DNA of 64,000 bases, taken from contig JAXMBC010000001.1 in assembly GCA_046350055.1 (NCBI GenBank), positions 3,534,001 through 3,598,000 of the forward strand. The letters run 5' to 3'. A program made the translations under genes and the position numbers. This DNA comes from JAEUIE01 sp046350055 (GTDB taxonomy: Bacteria > Planctomycetota > Planctomycetia > Gemmatales > HRBIN36). Each line of letters starts with the position of its first letter. The stretch's first letter is position 1. Under the pieces are notes generated by a model. The model made no database searches. It had not been told where the DNA came from and saw only the letters and a list, made by a program, of their open reading frames with translations. Positions 18,427 to 29,200 of this stretch are shown piece after piece.

Positions 18427-19674
18427 CTAGTATCCTTTAGGCACGACAACGATCCCGCTCTCCGTGATCGTAAACCCGCGGGCCTTGTCCTGCTCGATAT
18501 CGAACCCGATCTTGCTGTTCTCCGGGATGACCACTCCCTTTTCCAGGATGGCACGGCGGAGATGACAATGTCGGCCTACCGTCACATTGGGAAACAGAAT
18601 GCTGTCTTCCACCAGGCTGTAGCTGTTCACCCTGACATTGGACGAAACAATACTGCGATAGACATGGCCTCCCGAAATGATGGAGCCCAGGCCGATCATG
18701 CTGTCAATGGCTTCCCCGCGGCGGCTTTGTGGACCCAGCGCATGCTCCGCGTGGACGAACTTGGGAGGTGGCATCTGGGGTTGCCAGGTGCGGATCGGCC
18801 AGTCACGATCGTAGAGATTCAGAACCGGATCAGGGGCGATCAGATCCATATTGGCTTCGTAGTAGGCATCTAATGTTCCCACATCACGCCAGTAGGCTTG
18901 TGCCTTGCGGTTCTTGTCCACAAATGGGAAGGCGAATAAGCGATGGCTGGCGACCAGCCGTGGGAGAATGTCCCTGCCGAAGTCTCGGCTGGAATCCTTG
19001 CGAGTTGCATCGGCACAGAGCCAGTCGAAAAGCTGGCTGGCCTGGAACAGGTAAATACCCATCGATGCCAGGCATTGGGTCGGGTCGTGGGGCAGGGGGG
19101 ATGCCTGGGCAGGTTTCTCTTCAAATGCCTGAATTCGGTTGTCACTATCGACCTGCATGACGCCAAACTGCGACCCGGCACTCAGGGGCACAGGCAGGCA
19201 GGCTACCGTAACGTCAGCCTTGGTTTCCAGATGGGCTTCCACCATCAGGCGGTAGTCCATCTTGTAGATATGGTCGCCACCCAGCACGAGGATAACTTCG
19301 GGGTGCTCCCGTTCGATGCTGTATATGTTCTGGTACAGGGCGTCGGCAGTCCCCTGGTACCACTGCTCATTCATGCGTTGTTCGGGTGGCAGCACATCGA
19401 TATATTCGCCGAGCGGCCTGCTGAGGAAGTTCCAGCCGAGCTGGATATGCCGTTCCAGGCTGCGGGCTTTGTATTGAGTAAGAACCAGGATTCGGCGCAG
19501 ATTGGAATTGATGCAGTTAGAGAGGGTGAAGTCGATGATGCGGTACTGCCCGCCGAAGGGTACGGCGGGCTTAGCACGGTCCCGGGTGAGTGGCTCCAGC
19601 CTGGTGCCTTTGCCGCCTGCCAGGAGTACCGTGAGAACATTACTGGGTGCGTGTTCCAACATCATTCTCATCAT
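18427..19674 (-). CDS. glgC: Glucose-1-phosphate adenylyltransferase
   Basis: ADP-glucose pyrophosphorylase of about 415 residues, which commits glucose-1-phosphate to glycogen synthesis. The nucleotidyltransferase motif LLAGGKGTRLEPLT and the following RAKPAVPFGGQYRIIDF are complete, and the LVLGGDHIYKMDY substrate segment is present. The C-terminal third is a left-handed beta-helix region (IGLGSIISGGHV, SILFPNVTVGRHC). Several in-frame ATGs exist near 19662-19674 and none has a strong ribosome site, so the exact start is uncertain. No other glycogen gene is adjacent. Confidence 0.93.
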   Translation of the reverse strand: MMRMMLEHAPSNVLTVLLAGGKGTRLEPLTRDRAKPAVPFGGQYRIIDFTLSNCINSNLRRILVLTQYKARSLERHIQLGWNFLSRPLGEYIDVLPPEQRMNEQWYQGTADALYQNIYSIEREHPEVILVLGGDHIYKMDYRLMVEAHLETKADVTVACLPVPLSAGSQFGVMQVDSDNRIQAFEEKPAQASPLPHDPTQCLASMGIYLFQASQLFDWLCADATRKDSSRDFGRDILPRLVASHRLFAFPFVDKNRKAQAYWRDVGTLDAYYEANMDLIAPDPVLNLYDRDWPIRTWQPQMPPPKFVHAEHALGPQSRRGEAIDSMIGLGSIISGGHVYRSIVSSNVRVNSYSLVEDSILFPNVTVGRHCHLRRAILEKGVVIPENSKIGFDIEQDKARGFTITESGIVVVPKGY

Positions 19675-19811
19675 GTGCTGACGAAAAGATGAATGCAATC
19701 GACATTTTCCATTTACCCTTCAACTTGTTTGCGAACTAGAATGGAGAAAGAAGTATAGGCATCCAGCTCGATGCCAGGCACGAATATCACGGCAACCAGG
19801 AAGCACAGACC

Positions 19812-20804
19812 ATGCCAGGACGTTTCACCGTTGCCTTTATCCTCTGCTTCTTCCTGGGCATGTTCAGCTGGCAATGGTACAAGCAATACGGCACGGTTCT
19901 AGGTAATGGTCCTCAGCTCAAACCCTCCCTCGAATTAGCTGCCCAGGATGGCACGACCAACTGGAAAATCCTCTTCAATCGACAGCGTCTCGGTGATGCG
20001 CAGACCCAGGTAGTGAAAACGGCTAATGGCATCTACCTGCTGCGTCAGGCAGTTCTGCTCGATGGCGACCTCGAAACCTTCATGGGCCCCATCGCTGCTG
20101 TTGCTAAGCTGACTGGCATCAAACTCAACGAATTTCGTGCCAATATCAATACTGACATGGAACTGACGTATCTGGGAACGATGAAGAAGCTCAACATGAG
20201 TTTCTATGCCCGGCCCAAAGCAGTCATTGTGATGCCCGGTACACCGGAAGAGAACAATAAGAACAATCGCTTTCGTTCCGATAAGGACGACAGCATGAAT
20301 CTCCTGAAGATGGTCATGACGGCCGAAGTGCTTGAACATGATCAGCTCAATTTTCGTGGCAACTTCAGCCTGGCCGGCTTGAACTATCCTCTCAATGACA
20401 TGAAGGTACGATACCGGAACAAGGAATCGTTCTTCAGTACGATTTCACCCACTGATTGCCTGGCGGGCATTCGCCTGGGGCAGCGCTGGCAGACGCCGGT
20501 GATTGATCCTTCTCAGTTGATGATGAGTGCCATGGCAGCATCCAAGGTCAAGGACCTGGGCAGCAGTGCGTTGAACGTCGATGAATTGATGAAGACCAAG
20601 GTGGTTGAAGTGCGTGTGCTGGATGAACTTAAAGAGTTCGAGTGGAACGGTGTCAATACTGCCTGCTATGTCGTCCAATCGAGTGAAAAGGGTTCCAAAA
20701 TGCAATTGTGGGTGAACGTCTCTACCAACCGCGTGTTGAAACAGGTTTTTGAATCGGATCGTCATCTTCTTGAAATGGTGCGTGAACCAAGAAAAGAAGA
20801 ATAG
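19812..20804 (+). CDS. Membrane-anchored protein of unknown function, linked to an ABC exporter
   Basis: A single N-terminal hydrophobic segment (residues 5-21) anchors this 330-residue protein, and the rest is probably outside the cytoplasm. I recognise no domain. It lies directly upstream of an ABC ATPase and permease on the same strand (46-base gap), so it may be co-transcribed and act with the exporter; this is inference from context only. It could equally be an independent secreted lipid- or cell-wall-related protein. Confidence 0.75.
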   Translation: MPGRFTVAFILCFFLGMFSWQWYKQYGTVLGNGPQLKPSLELAAQDGTTNWKILFNRQRLGDAQTQVVKTANGIYLLRQAVLLDGDLETFMGPIAAVAKLTGIKLNEFRANINTDMELTYLGTMKKLNMSFYARPKAVIVMPGTPEENNKNNRFRSDKDDSMNLLKMVMTAEVLEHDQLNFRGNFSLAGLNYPLNDMKVRYRNKESFFSTISPTDCLAGIRLGQRWQTPVIDPSQLMMSAMAASKVKDLGSSALNVDELMKTKVVEVRVLDELKEFEWNGVNTACYVVQSSEKGSKMQLWVNVSTNRVLKQVFESDRHLLEMVREPRKEE

Positions 20805-20850
20805 TGATCGAGTCAGCGAAGTCCAACTCCAACTGAACTGAAGCCATTCC

Positions 20851-21594
20851 ATGATAGAACTCATCAACGTATCCAAGGCGTACGGCAGCAAGGAAGCTGT
20901 GAAGAATATCTCGCTCAAGGTTGAAAAGGGCGAACTCTTCACGTTCCTCGGGCCTAATGGGGCTGGTAAAACAACCACAATCAAGATGCTGTGTGGTTTG
21001 CTGAAGCCCTCGTCTGGCACATTAAAAGTCGGCGGGTTCGACATTCAACACGAAGGGGACAAGGCGCGACAGATACTCAGCTACGTTCCCGATTTGCCCT
21101 ATCTCTACGAAAAGCTGACTGGCCGGGAGTTCATGCAATTCATCATCACCATGTATGGCATGGATCCCCAGGCGGGTCGTCAGCGCATGGAGGAGTTGAT
21201 CGACATCTTTGAACTGGATGCCTTTGTCGATGATCTCAGTGAAAGTTACTCTCACGGCATGCGGCAACGCACAGTCTTTGCATCTGCGCTGCTTCATCAG
21301 CCCGAAGTGCTCATAGTCGATGAGCCTATGGTCGGTCTCGACCCCAAGAATCAACGGCTCGTGAAGGATCTGCTCCGTGACCAGGTGAAAAAAGGTGTGA
21401 CAGTCTTCATGTCTATCCACACTCTGGATATTGCCCAGGAACTGGCTACCCGCATTGCCATCATCAATCATGGCAGGATTGTGGGCGAAGGCACCCTGGA
21501 TGAACTACGGCAGAAAGCGGAACACGGCGGACAATTGGAAGATGTCTTCCTCAAACTCACCACAGACGCTGATACGGAAGCGGTGGCGGCATGA
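20851..21594 (+). CDS. ABC transporter ATP-binding protein (ABC-2 exporter type)
   Basis: Nucleotide-binding subunit of 247 residues. Walker A is GPNGAGKTTT (residues 34-43), the signature motif is YSHGMRQR, a variant of LSGGQ, and Walker B is VLIVDEPMVGLD followed by the switch His in SIHTLD. It would power the permease encoded immediately downstream, whose ATG overlaps this stop codon (ATGA). The signature variant and the partner type match drug, lipid or antimicrobial-type exporters rather than importers. Substrate unknown. Confidence 0.92.
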   Translation: MIELINVSKAYGSKEAVKNISLKVEKGELFTFLGPNGAGKTTTIKMLCGLLKPSSGTLKVGGFDIQHEGDKARQILSYVPDLPYLYEKLTGREFMQFIITMYGMDPQAGRQRMEELIDIFELDAFVDDLSESYSHGMRQRTVFASALLHQPEVLIVDEPMVGLDPKNQRLVKDLLRDQVKKGVTVFMSIHTLDIAQELATRIAIINHGRIVGEGTLDELRQKAEHGGQLEDVFLKLTTDADTEAVAA

Positions 21595-23402
21595 GCGCGG
21601 CAGGAATGAACTTCACTGATGGATGCCCAGGCAGTCATGAGCCGGTTCAACGCTCTTTGTTTCGACAATTGAATCAGCGACTCATGGTCAATGGCATCAA
21701 GTTGATGCTGGAGAAACAACGTCTTCGTCTGGGACTGATTATTACCCTGGGTATCGTGATCTGGAGTGGCTTACTCTATCTCTTTATCGAAGGGTTTCAG
21801 TTTCTGCGTGGTTTTGATTTCAGCGGTAACGTCAGCATGGGCATTACCGAACTCATCTTCGGCCTGTTCTTTGTTTCCGTCACGGGTCTGACGCTCTTTT
21901 CCACTGGCCTCATGATCTACGGCAATCTCTTCTCCAGTGCCGAGACAGCTTTCCTGCTGGCGTCGCCTGCCAAGGCCGATCAGGTCTTTGCTCACAAGTA
22001 CCGTGAAACGCTGATGTTCACTGGCTGGTCGTTCTTCCTGCTCGGCACTCCCATGATGCTGGCCTTCGGAATTCTGTATGGTGGCTCGTGGCTCTATTAC
22101 GTGTTGATGCCATTTTTTCTCGTAGGATTTCTGTTACTTCCTTCTGCCATCGGTGCCATCGGATGCTTGTTGATAGTCACATTCCTGACAAGAAACCGGC
22201 GGGCAGTGCTTATTTTCATCGTTGGTGTGGTGGGGATAGCAGCAGTCACATGGATTGTCTCGGCACTCCATGGAATGCAGAAGGATCGGGTCTCCGGCCA
22301 GTGGATCGAAAAGCTGATTGATCACATCAAACCGACCAAGAACTCACCTCCAGCAAGCTGGATGACAGAAGGTTTGGTTGCACTTGTTCGAGTCAAAGGA
22401 GATGTGCCGGCACTCTGGAAGTCTTTCTGGGGTGATCGGGAGGAAGTGGCTCCGCTGATAGATGCTCTCTATAACCTGGGGTTGGTCTGGGCGTATGGTC
22501 TCGTTGCCTACCTCATCGCCACTATGCTCTCGATGCGATTCTACCGCTATGCATACGACATGGTGATGAGCGAGACGGGGCGTCGCCGCAAGTATGGTAC
22601 ATCGTGGACTGATAAGTTGGTGAATATTCTGTTGGCATGGAGTGACATCCGAACTCGAACCTTTGTGCTGAAGGATTGGCGTACCTTCCGTCGCGACGTA
22701 TCCCAATGGGCTCAGGTGGTGATTCTGGGAGGCATTATGCTGCTTTACTGTATCAGCATCCCCAGCCTCCCGCATGGCCAGTATGGTGAGAAGGAGCGGG
22801 CCTTGATCGGTCTGCTCAACGTCGCAGTGACCGGGCTGATGATGGCGACCTTTACCAGTCGCTTTGTTTTTCCGCTGATGAGCATGGAAGGACGCAATTT
22901 CTGGATCTTGAGCCTCCTGCCAATCGAACGGGATCGGTTGCTTACCAGCAAGCTGGCCTATGCTGCAACATTTACCACACTGATCAGCACCACTCTGGTG
23001 TTCCTCAGTGAAATCATGTTGCGGTTGCCATGGATGATTGTGCTGACCCATATGCTAGGTATGGCTGTGTTGACCATCGGCCTTTCTTCGCTGGCAGTGG
23101 GGCTTGGTGCATACCTCGTTAATCTGAAAGAGACAAACCCATCGAAAATCGCTACAGGTTTCGGTGGCACCATCAACCTGCTCTTCAGTCTGGGTTACGC
23201 CATTCTGGTCGTTCTGATGACCTCGCTGGCCGGGTTCATTTACTACTCTGGCAGCGCCTTGGCTGAAAGCGGCCTGGTTGACTTCAACAAGTTCCTTCCC
23301 TGGCTCATCCTCACCTTACTCGGGTTGTTCATACTCTGTGGCAGCGCAATTGCCATTCCAATGCGTCTGGGGCGTCGAGCATTCCGGACAATGGAGTTTT
23401 AG
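21591..23402 (+). CDS. ABC exporter permease (multi-span)
   Basis: A 603-residue membrane protein with about ten to twelve hydrophobic segments, first at residues 40-65 and last near the C terminus. Its start codon overlaps the stop of the ATPase gene in an ATGA, so the two are translationally coupled. The segment LLPIERDRLLTSKLAYA resembles the cytoplasmic coupling loop of the putative ABC exporter (ABC_export) family. It lacks the substrate-binding protein of importers. The hydrophobic pattern supports an exporter, but the cargo is not known. Confidence 0.88.
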   Translation: MSAAGMNFTDGCPGSHEPVQRSLFRQLNQRLMVNGIKLMLEKQRLRLGLIITLGIVIWSGLLYLFIEGFQFLRGFDFSGNVSMGITELIFGLFFVSVTGLTLFSTGLMIYGNLFSSAETAFLLASPAKADQVFAHKYRETLMFTGWSFFLLGTPMMLAFGILYGGSWLYYVLMPFFLVGFLLLPSAIGAIGCLLIVTFLTRNRRAVLIFIVGVVGIAAVTWIVSALHGMQKDRVSGQWIEKLIDHIKPTKNSPPASWMTEGLVALVRVKGDVPALWKSFWGDREEVAPLIDALYNLGLVWAYGLVAYLIATMLSMRFYRYAYDMVMSETGRRRKYGTSWTDKLVNILLAWSDIRTRTFVLKDWRTFRRDVSQWAQVVILGGIMLLYCISIPSLPHGQYGEKERALIGLLNVAVTGLMMATFTSRFVFPLMSMEGRNFWILSLLPIERDRLLTSKLAYAATFTTLISTTLVFLSEIMLRLPWMIVLTHMLGMAVLTIGLSSLAVGLGAYLVNLKETNPSKIATGFGGTINLLFSLGYAILVVLMTSLAGFIYYSGSALAESGLVDFNKFLPWLILTLLGLFILCGSAIAIPMRLGRRAFRTMEF

Positions 23403-23640
23403 AGTAGAGAGAGCTGTGTGCAGGATCTTGTTGCCATTGAGATAGTCATGGGTGCATTATTCACGTAATAAATCGTGTCGATTCCATCATCGAATCGGCT
23501 GATCCTTCGCATTGTCAATGAGTGTACACGATAGCGGAATTACATACAGGATTGGCGTGCTGGTGTTTTGATCAATACTCGCGCGCGCCGTTGCAAGATG
23601 AATGCACTGATATTACTGACAACAATTCGAGGGTAGTACG

Positions 23641-24564
23641 ATGACTCGTCTAACGCTATTCCTGTTTCTGTTTCCCCTGCCGCTACTGGCCCAGTTGCCG
23701 CCAGCTGCAGGCAGCTTCAAGACCGAGTCCACTTCCGGAAGACGTTACCCAGGCACCAGGAACGTCATTGACGATCAAAAAGAAGGTCCGCCACGCATTA
23801 CCTATGGGGCCACGCGAGAATCGAAAGCATGGGTCACAACTACACAAGGCAGGCAGGTAGCTGTCGATGACGGCATAACCTGGCAAGGTAGGAAGGTGTA
23901 TTTGACGCTGACCTTTGACCTGCTGGTCGTGGATACAACCAACAGCAAGACCTTATGGAGCGACTCCGTCGGTGCCTTTTGGGACACCATCACTTTCAAG
24001 AACCGGGCTGCAGAAGGCCAGCCACCGGTTTGGACAGTCGTGCTCAGTTCGTCGCGACAGCCTGGCTACGAACAGCCTTATGAACTGGAGACAGGGAAGA
24101 AGTTGCCTCTGCGTGGCAACTCTGCTTGCCCGGAAGGCACGCCATTTACACCACGCAAGGTCTGGTCAGGTAGCGGTGGCAAGGCGACAGCTAAAACCTA
24201 CCAACTGGTGAAAAGTGCCGAGGAGTGGAACAAGCTGAAATCAGAACTCTTCGGCGATTCGGTCAGGGACCTGCCCACAGCACGTGATCTGGACTTCACC
24301 AAAGAAATGCTCCTCGTTTGCTACGCGGGCAAGGCTTCCAACTGGATGGGCATCGACGTGGACCTGGCTGTCGCGAATGATTCTCGCGTGCTCCTCCAAC
24401 TGCATCGGCAAACCTATCAGTCCTTCGGTCAGACGAAAGAAGAATATCCCTACGGTGTTGTGGTACTGCCTCGCTCACCCGGCAAAGAAGTGGTACTGGA
24501 GTACAACCGCCAGAACCTGATTGGCGGCCCGCCGATGTGGAAGGAGTTTATGAGACTGAAATAG
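23641..24564 (+). CDS. Secreted hypothetical protein with a PrcB-like C-terminal domain
   Basis: The N terminus is a signal peptide (MTRLTLFLFLFPLPLLAQ) and the start follows a weak ribosome site (GAGGGTAGTACG). Two parts are visible in the 307 residues: a beta-rich N-terminal half (WVTTTQGRQVAVDDG, WQGRKVYLTLTFDLLVVDT) and a C-terminal half beginning near AKTYQLVKSAEEWNKL that resembles PrcB/DUF-type beta sandwiches. A 238-base gap upstream holds no gene. Function unknown. Confidence 0.72.
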   Translation: MTRLTLFLFLFPLPLLAQLPPAAGSFKTESTSGRRYPGTRNVIDDQKEGPPRITYGATRESKAWVTTTQGRQVAVDDGITWQGRKVYLTLTFDLLVVDTTNSKTLWSDSVGAFWDTITFKNRAAEGQPPVWTVVLSSSRQPGYEQPYELETGKKLPLRGNSACPEGTPFTPRKVWSGSGGKATAKTYQLVKSAEEWNKLKSELFGDSVRDLPTARDLDFTKEMLLVCYAGKASNWMGIDVDLAVANDSRVLLQLHRQTYQSFGQTKEEYPYGVVVLPRSPGKEVVLEYNRQNLIGGPPMWKEFMRLK

Positions 24565-24663
24565 TGCATGCACGGACTACGCCCAGCCACTTGGCATTGC
24601 AGCCCCGGAGAAACCGACTATAAGACATCATGAGAAGTTACCCAGACTGCATGGAGGCGGTCG

Positions 24664-25707
24664 GTGCCGTTACGCATTCATCAAACGCTGCCCGAAGGCG
24701 GGGCCACATGGGATCGTCTGGCCTACGCTCGCAAAATCGTTCGAACGGAAGCCCAGGCTCTCGGTCTTGTGGCCGATCGGCTTGGTCCTCTCTTTCTCGA
24801 AGCAGTGGACCTCATCTACCGCTGCACCGGGCGCATTGCCCTGACAGGCACCGGTAAATCAGCCGATATCGCTCAGAAAATCACCGGTACCCTGAATTCC
24901 ACAGGTACCCGTGCTTACCTGCTCGATGCCACCAAGGCCATGCATGGCGATCTGGGTATGGTCGCTCCGCAAGATGTCGTCATTGCACTTTCCCATAGTG
25001 GCGAAAGCGAAGAAATCATCCGTTTGCTGCCAAGTCTGCGCTCGCTCTCGCATGCAGTCATCGGGTTGACCTCAAAGGCGGGAAGTACCCTGGCGCGGCA
25101 TGCCGATGTGGCCATTGTGATTGGTCCGCTCGATGAGGCCTGTCCGCTCAAACTGGCTCCCAGCACCAGCACCACCGCGATGGCTGCTGTTGGCGACGCC
25201 ATCGCTTTTGTGCTCAGCGAAATGCGCCAATTTGGAGCAGAGGATTTCGCCCGCTTTCATCCTGCTGGAAGTCTGGGGCGCAAGCTCATGAAGGTCGAGC
25301 AGCTCATGCGACAGGGCACCGCCCTTCGCACCGCCTCCGTAAACGACACTGTTCGGAGCGTATTCAGTCAGTCATCGTTAAGGGGCCGTCGCACCGGTGC
25401 AGTGCTGCTTCTCGATCTCAACGGTCGCCTGGCTGGTCTCTTTACCGATAGTGACCTGGCCCGTCTGTTTACCGAACGTCGGGACGCAGCACTCGATCGA
25501 CCAATTGCCGAGGTGATGACGCACAACCCGATCACAGTCAAAGTCGGTTCCAGATTGCTGGAAGCCGTCGAGATTATCCAGGAACGGAAGATCAGTGAAC
25601 TTCCAGTAGTGGATGAGTTTGGCCATCCACAGGGGTTGCTCGACATCACAGACCTCATTGGTCTCGTTCCGGTGGAAGAAGAACTGCCCGAAGCCAAAGT
25701 GGCTTAA
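24664..25707 (+). CDS. kdsD: D-arabinose 5-phosphate isomerase (KpsF/GutQ/KdsD family)
   Basis: Isomerase that makes D-arabinose 5-phosphate for KDO synthesis. Residues 40-200 form the SIS (sugar isomerase) domain with IALTGTGKSADIAQK and ALSHSGESEEI. Residues 210-347 hold two CBS domains (VEQLMRQGTALRTASVNDTV and PIAEVMTHNPITVKVGSRLL). 347 residues is the usual size. GTG is the chosen start; a longer upstream frame overlaps no good ribosome site. kdsC follows after 30 bases and an LptC-like gene after that, which supports the KDO/LPS role. Confidence 0.93.
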   Translation: MPLRIHQTLPEGGATWDRLAYARKIVRTEAQALGLVADRLGPLFLEAVDLIYRCTGRIALTGTGKSADIAQKITGTLNSTGTRAYLLDATKAMHGDLGMVAPQDVVIALSHSGESEEIIRLLPSLRSLSHAVIGLTSKAGSTLARHADVAIVIGPLDEACPLKLAPSTSTTAMAAVGDAIAFVLSEMRQFGAEDFARFHPAGSLGRKLMKVEQLMRQGTALRTASVNDTVRSVFSQSSLRGRRTGAVLLLDLNGRLAGLFTDSDLARLFTERRDAALDRPIAEVMTHNPITVKVGSRLLEAVEIIQERKISELPVVDEFGHPQGLLDITDLIGLVPVEEELPEAKVA

Positions 25708-25737
25708 ACCCTGGCAAGCTGTACACAGGACTGAACA

Positions 25738-26250
25738 GTGACCTTAGCTGAACGGTGTCGGCAGATTGATGCTCTTATCCTCGACGTCGATGGCGTCCTG
25801 ACGGCAGGACATATTGTCTACTCTGCCGAAGGCTTTGAAATCAAGTCGTTCCATGTTCGTGATGGCTCGGCCATTAAACTGTGGCAGAAGACCGGCAAGG
25901 CCCTCGGTATCCTCAGTGGCAGGCTCAGCAAAGTCACTTCGCTTCGAGCCAGGGAATTGGGCATTGCCGATGTCGAACAAGGCAATGCTGCCAAGGAGCC
26001 GGGATTGCTGCAATTGCTGTCTCTTTGGAAGAAGCAGCCTGCCACAGTCGCCTATATGGGCGATGATCTTCCCGATGTGCCTGTCATGCAGCAGGTGCGG
26101 CTAGCCTTGGCGCCAGCGGATGCCTGTCCGGAAGCGAAACAAGCTGCCCACTGGATTGCTCCAGCAGGCGGTGGTGAAGGTGCGGTTCGATCCGCGATCG
26201 AGTTGATCCTGCAGAGTCAGGGTCTGTGGCCAACATCTCTATCCATATAA
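25738..26250 (+). CDS. kdsC: 3-deoxy-D-manno-octulosonate 8-phosphate phosphatase KdsC
   Basis: HAD-family phosphatase of 170 residues that dephosphorylates KDO-8-phosphate. The catalytic DxDGV motif is LILDVDGVLTAG (residues 14-25), and MGDDLPDVPVM is the third HAD motif. The compact C1-type cap without inserted domain is typical of KdsC, which works as a tetramer. GTG start; the stop lies 10 bases before the next gene. It sits between kdsD and an LptC-like gene, as in many Gram-negative bacteria. Confidence 0.93.
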   Translation: MTLAERCRQIDALILDVDGVLTAGHIVYSAEGFEIKSFHVRDGSAIKLWQKTGKALGILSGRLSKVTSLRARELGIADVEQGNAAKEPGLLQLLSLWKKQPATVAYMGDDLPDVPVMQQVRLALAPADACPEAKQAAHWIAPAGGGEGAVRSAIELILQSQGLWPTSLSI

Positions 26251-26260
26251 GGAGCACGCC

Positions 26261-29200
26261 ATGTTAACGCCGCGTCGCCTGCTCCTGATGATAGCCAGCT
26301 TTGTTGTTTGCTTCGGGGCATACCAGATCTACGCCTACTTCCTGGGGCACTATGATGGTTTGCCCCCGTTGCCTCCTGAGTATCGCTTCAATCCCAACGT
26401 GACATATGAGACAGGCGAACTGTCGGAAGAACGATACCAGAAGCAGAGGCATGAGATTGCCAAACTGCTAGAGAGAGCCTTTGGTCCCAAATGTCCGGAA
26501 CTGAACCGGGCTAGAACGCTCGAAATCGGCAAGCCCGAAAGCCGAACTGTCATGGCGTTTGACGACTGGAACCTGACCAATGGCAAGCTTCGTCTGGTTA
26601 AAGTCAGCATTGCAAACTTCAAGCGCCTGCCCGCGGATGGTAAGCAGGAAGAGCGGGAAGAGATCGTCACCATGCAGGGTGACGTGGCTGTGATACTCTT
26701 CAATCAGCCGATAAAAACCTTTATTGAGTTTACTCAGAAGGTGAAACCCGTCTCAGGCCACATCGAAAGCGATGAGATCAAGATCACGCACAACCACGGC
26801 ACTGCATCCAGGGTCGATGACGTCATCATTTACTGCAAGAAACGCATCGACTTCAACGATGAACAGAAACGAATCTGGGCCGATGACAAGGTGCAGGTGC
26901 TCTATGCAGACCCTGTCGAAGCTCGTTTTGAAGGTGTGGGGCTCGAGATCACACTCGCCAGCGAATTGGTGAACCGTACTGAAGAAAAAGCCAAACCCAA
27001 AACGAAGCCAGACCAGGCAGAGCCGGCTTTGGGGATGTCTGCCGTTAAGAAGATCACTCTTGAGCACGACGTGGAATTCACGTTTTTCAAGCTGAATGGC
27101 AGTTTCCTCGCAGGAGCAGTGGCCAAGTCAGAGGATAAGCCTAAGCCGGAAGCTACCGCCATTCCACCGCAGCCGATGATAATCCGTTGTAAGGATCAAT
27201 TCAGTTACGACGTGCCGGCGCACCTGGCTGTCTTCAATAACCGCGTGAATGCCTACCGGCATCGCACTGTGGTGGAAGGCGCGAAAACTCGTGAACTCTT
27301 TGATGAGCTGGATGCTGACGAGCGACTGACGCTGGAGCTGATGCCACCTGCCAGGAAACCAAAGTCAACTAAGAAGCCCAGCGATGAGTCCGTTGAGCAG
27401 TTTGAGCTTAAGAAAGCTGTAGCCACCGGCAAACTGGTCAAAATTACGGCTAACGACGACCGCCAGGGCTCCGGCTTGTACGCCGAAGGTATCGAACTAG
27501 TCTGTGACAATGTGGCACAAGAAGCCCGTCTTCGCGGCAAGGATCAGGTGGTCGCCCGCCTGGCTGAGTATGACATCTTCGCCCGAGGCATGGTCAAAAT
27601 CCTCTTGCCTGCCAATGATGCCGCCGACAAGGATCCCCGTGGATTAATCATCAACGGCCCAGGGGAGATCAAGCTGCGAGCCTCCGCCAGGAATCCTGAT
27701 CCTTACACGCTGGCCAGTTGGCAGAAGGAACTGCAGTGGCACCGTACACTGGAAGAACACCGGATTGAGCTGGCAGGCTCTGCCGTGCTCATGCATGAAA
27801 AACAGGGACAGATGAGTGGTGAAACAGTGAAAGCCTGGCTGTTACCTGGTGATGGCAAGAAGAAAGACAAGAAGCCCGGACTGGATAGTGCAAGCCTGGA
27901 AAAGTTCGATGGCAGGCTCAAGCGGGTCGAAGTGGATCAACGCGTGAATGTAATGTCATCACGTTTGATGGTGCAGGGCGCCAACAAGTTGACGCTGAAC
28001 TTCACTGATGCACCGGAAGGCTTTGTTCTGAACAAACCTAACGATGCCCCATTCCTTCAGCCTCCTGTCGCCGCCAAGGCTGATGTGCCCTCTGACAAGA
28101 CAGCAGTTCGTCCTCCGACTGCCCCAGTTACGCCAACGCCACCGCTCTATCTGCAGGCTGCTGAGATCGACGGTGATATTCTGATGATCGGTGATAAACA
28201 GCAGGTGCTGCGGCGGTTGGAAGCTCGCGAAAACGTTCACATTGAACGCAAGACCGAACCTGGCAAGCAGAATGGCTTCGATATTCGCGGCCAGCGATTG
28301 GAGATGTCACTTCAGGGTAACACCGACCTCTACCGGGTCAAACTCTTCGGCAACAAAGCAACATTAAGCATGGAGAAGTTTAGTCTGGAAGGACAACAGA
28401 TTGACCTTGATCAGGCTGAAAATCGAGTGACAATTCCTGGCCCTGGTAAGTTTCGCTTCTACACCGAGCAGGACTTTCAGGGGAGAAAACTGCTCAAACC
28501 CGAACTCGTCACGTTCCTCTGGGATGAAAAGATGGAGTTTGGTGGCCGGGCGGCCCAGTTCATTGGCAATGTAGTGACCGAAAACGGTGATCCCACCAAG
28601 GGTAACATCACTCTCAGTTGCTACTCCATGACCATCACTCTTGACCGTGCAATGTCATTGGCCGGCAAGGATGAGCAACCTCAACTATCAGCACAATTGC
28701 AGTCTCCACCTCAGCAGCAGGCTGTGAATATCGAGAGTGTCATCTGTATCTCGAATCCACAGTCGAGTGGTGGACGCGTGAATCCAGTTGTTGTGGAACA
28801 GCGTTACAGTCCCAACACGCCCCAGCGACAGATCATTCGCATTGAAGGTGTGCAGGTGGTTTTTGACAACAGCCGCAAGGATCATGAAATACTAAAAGTC
28901 TATGGTCCAGGTGAGGTGAACCTGGTGCGTGCTGGCAAGGATCAACTCGGAGACATTTCTGGCTTGCAGAGATCGCCCAATGTTGTTCCGCAGGCAACTG
29001 CAACTCCGGAGTCAGTTGCAATGAAACTGACGCGGGTCACATTTGAACAGGAAATGGAATATAAGAAGAACGAGGGTACCTTACGATTCTGGAAAAGCGT
29101 CAAGACCTTTTATGTACCAGGCGAAGACCTGAGCGTACCTCTGGATGAACGCCGCCTGCCGAAGGATGGCATCTACATGGCTTGCGAGAAAATGGAAATT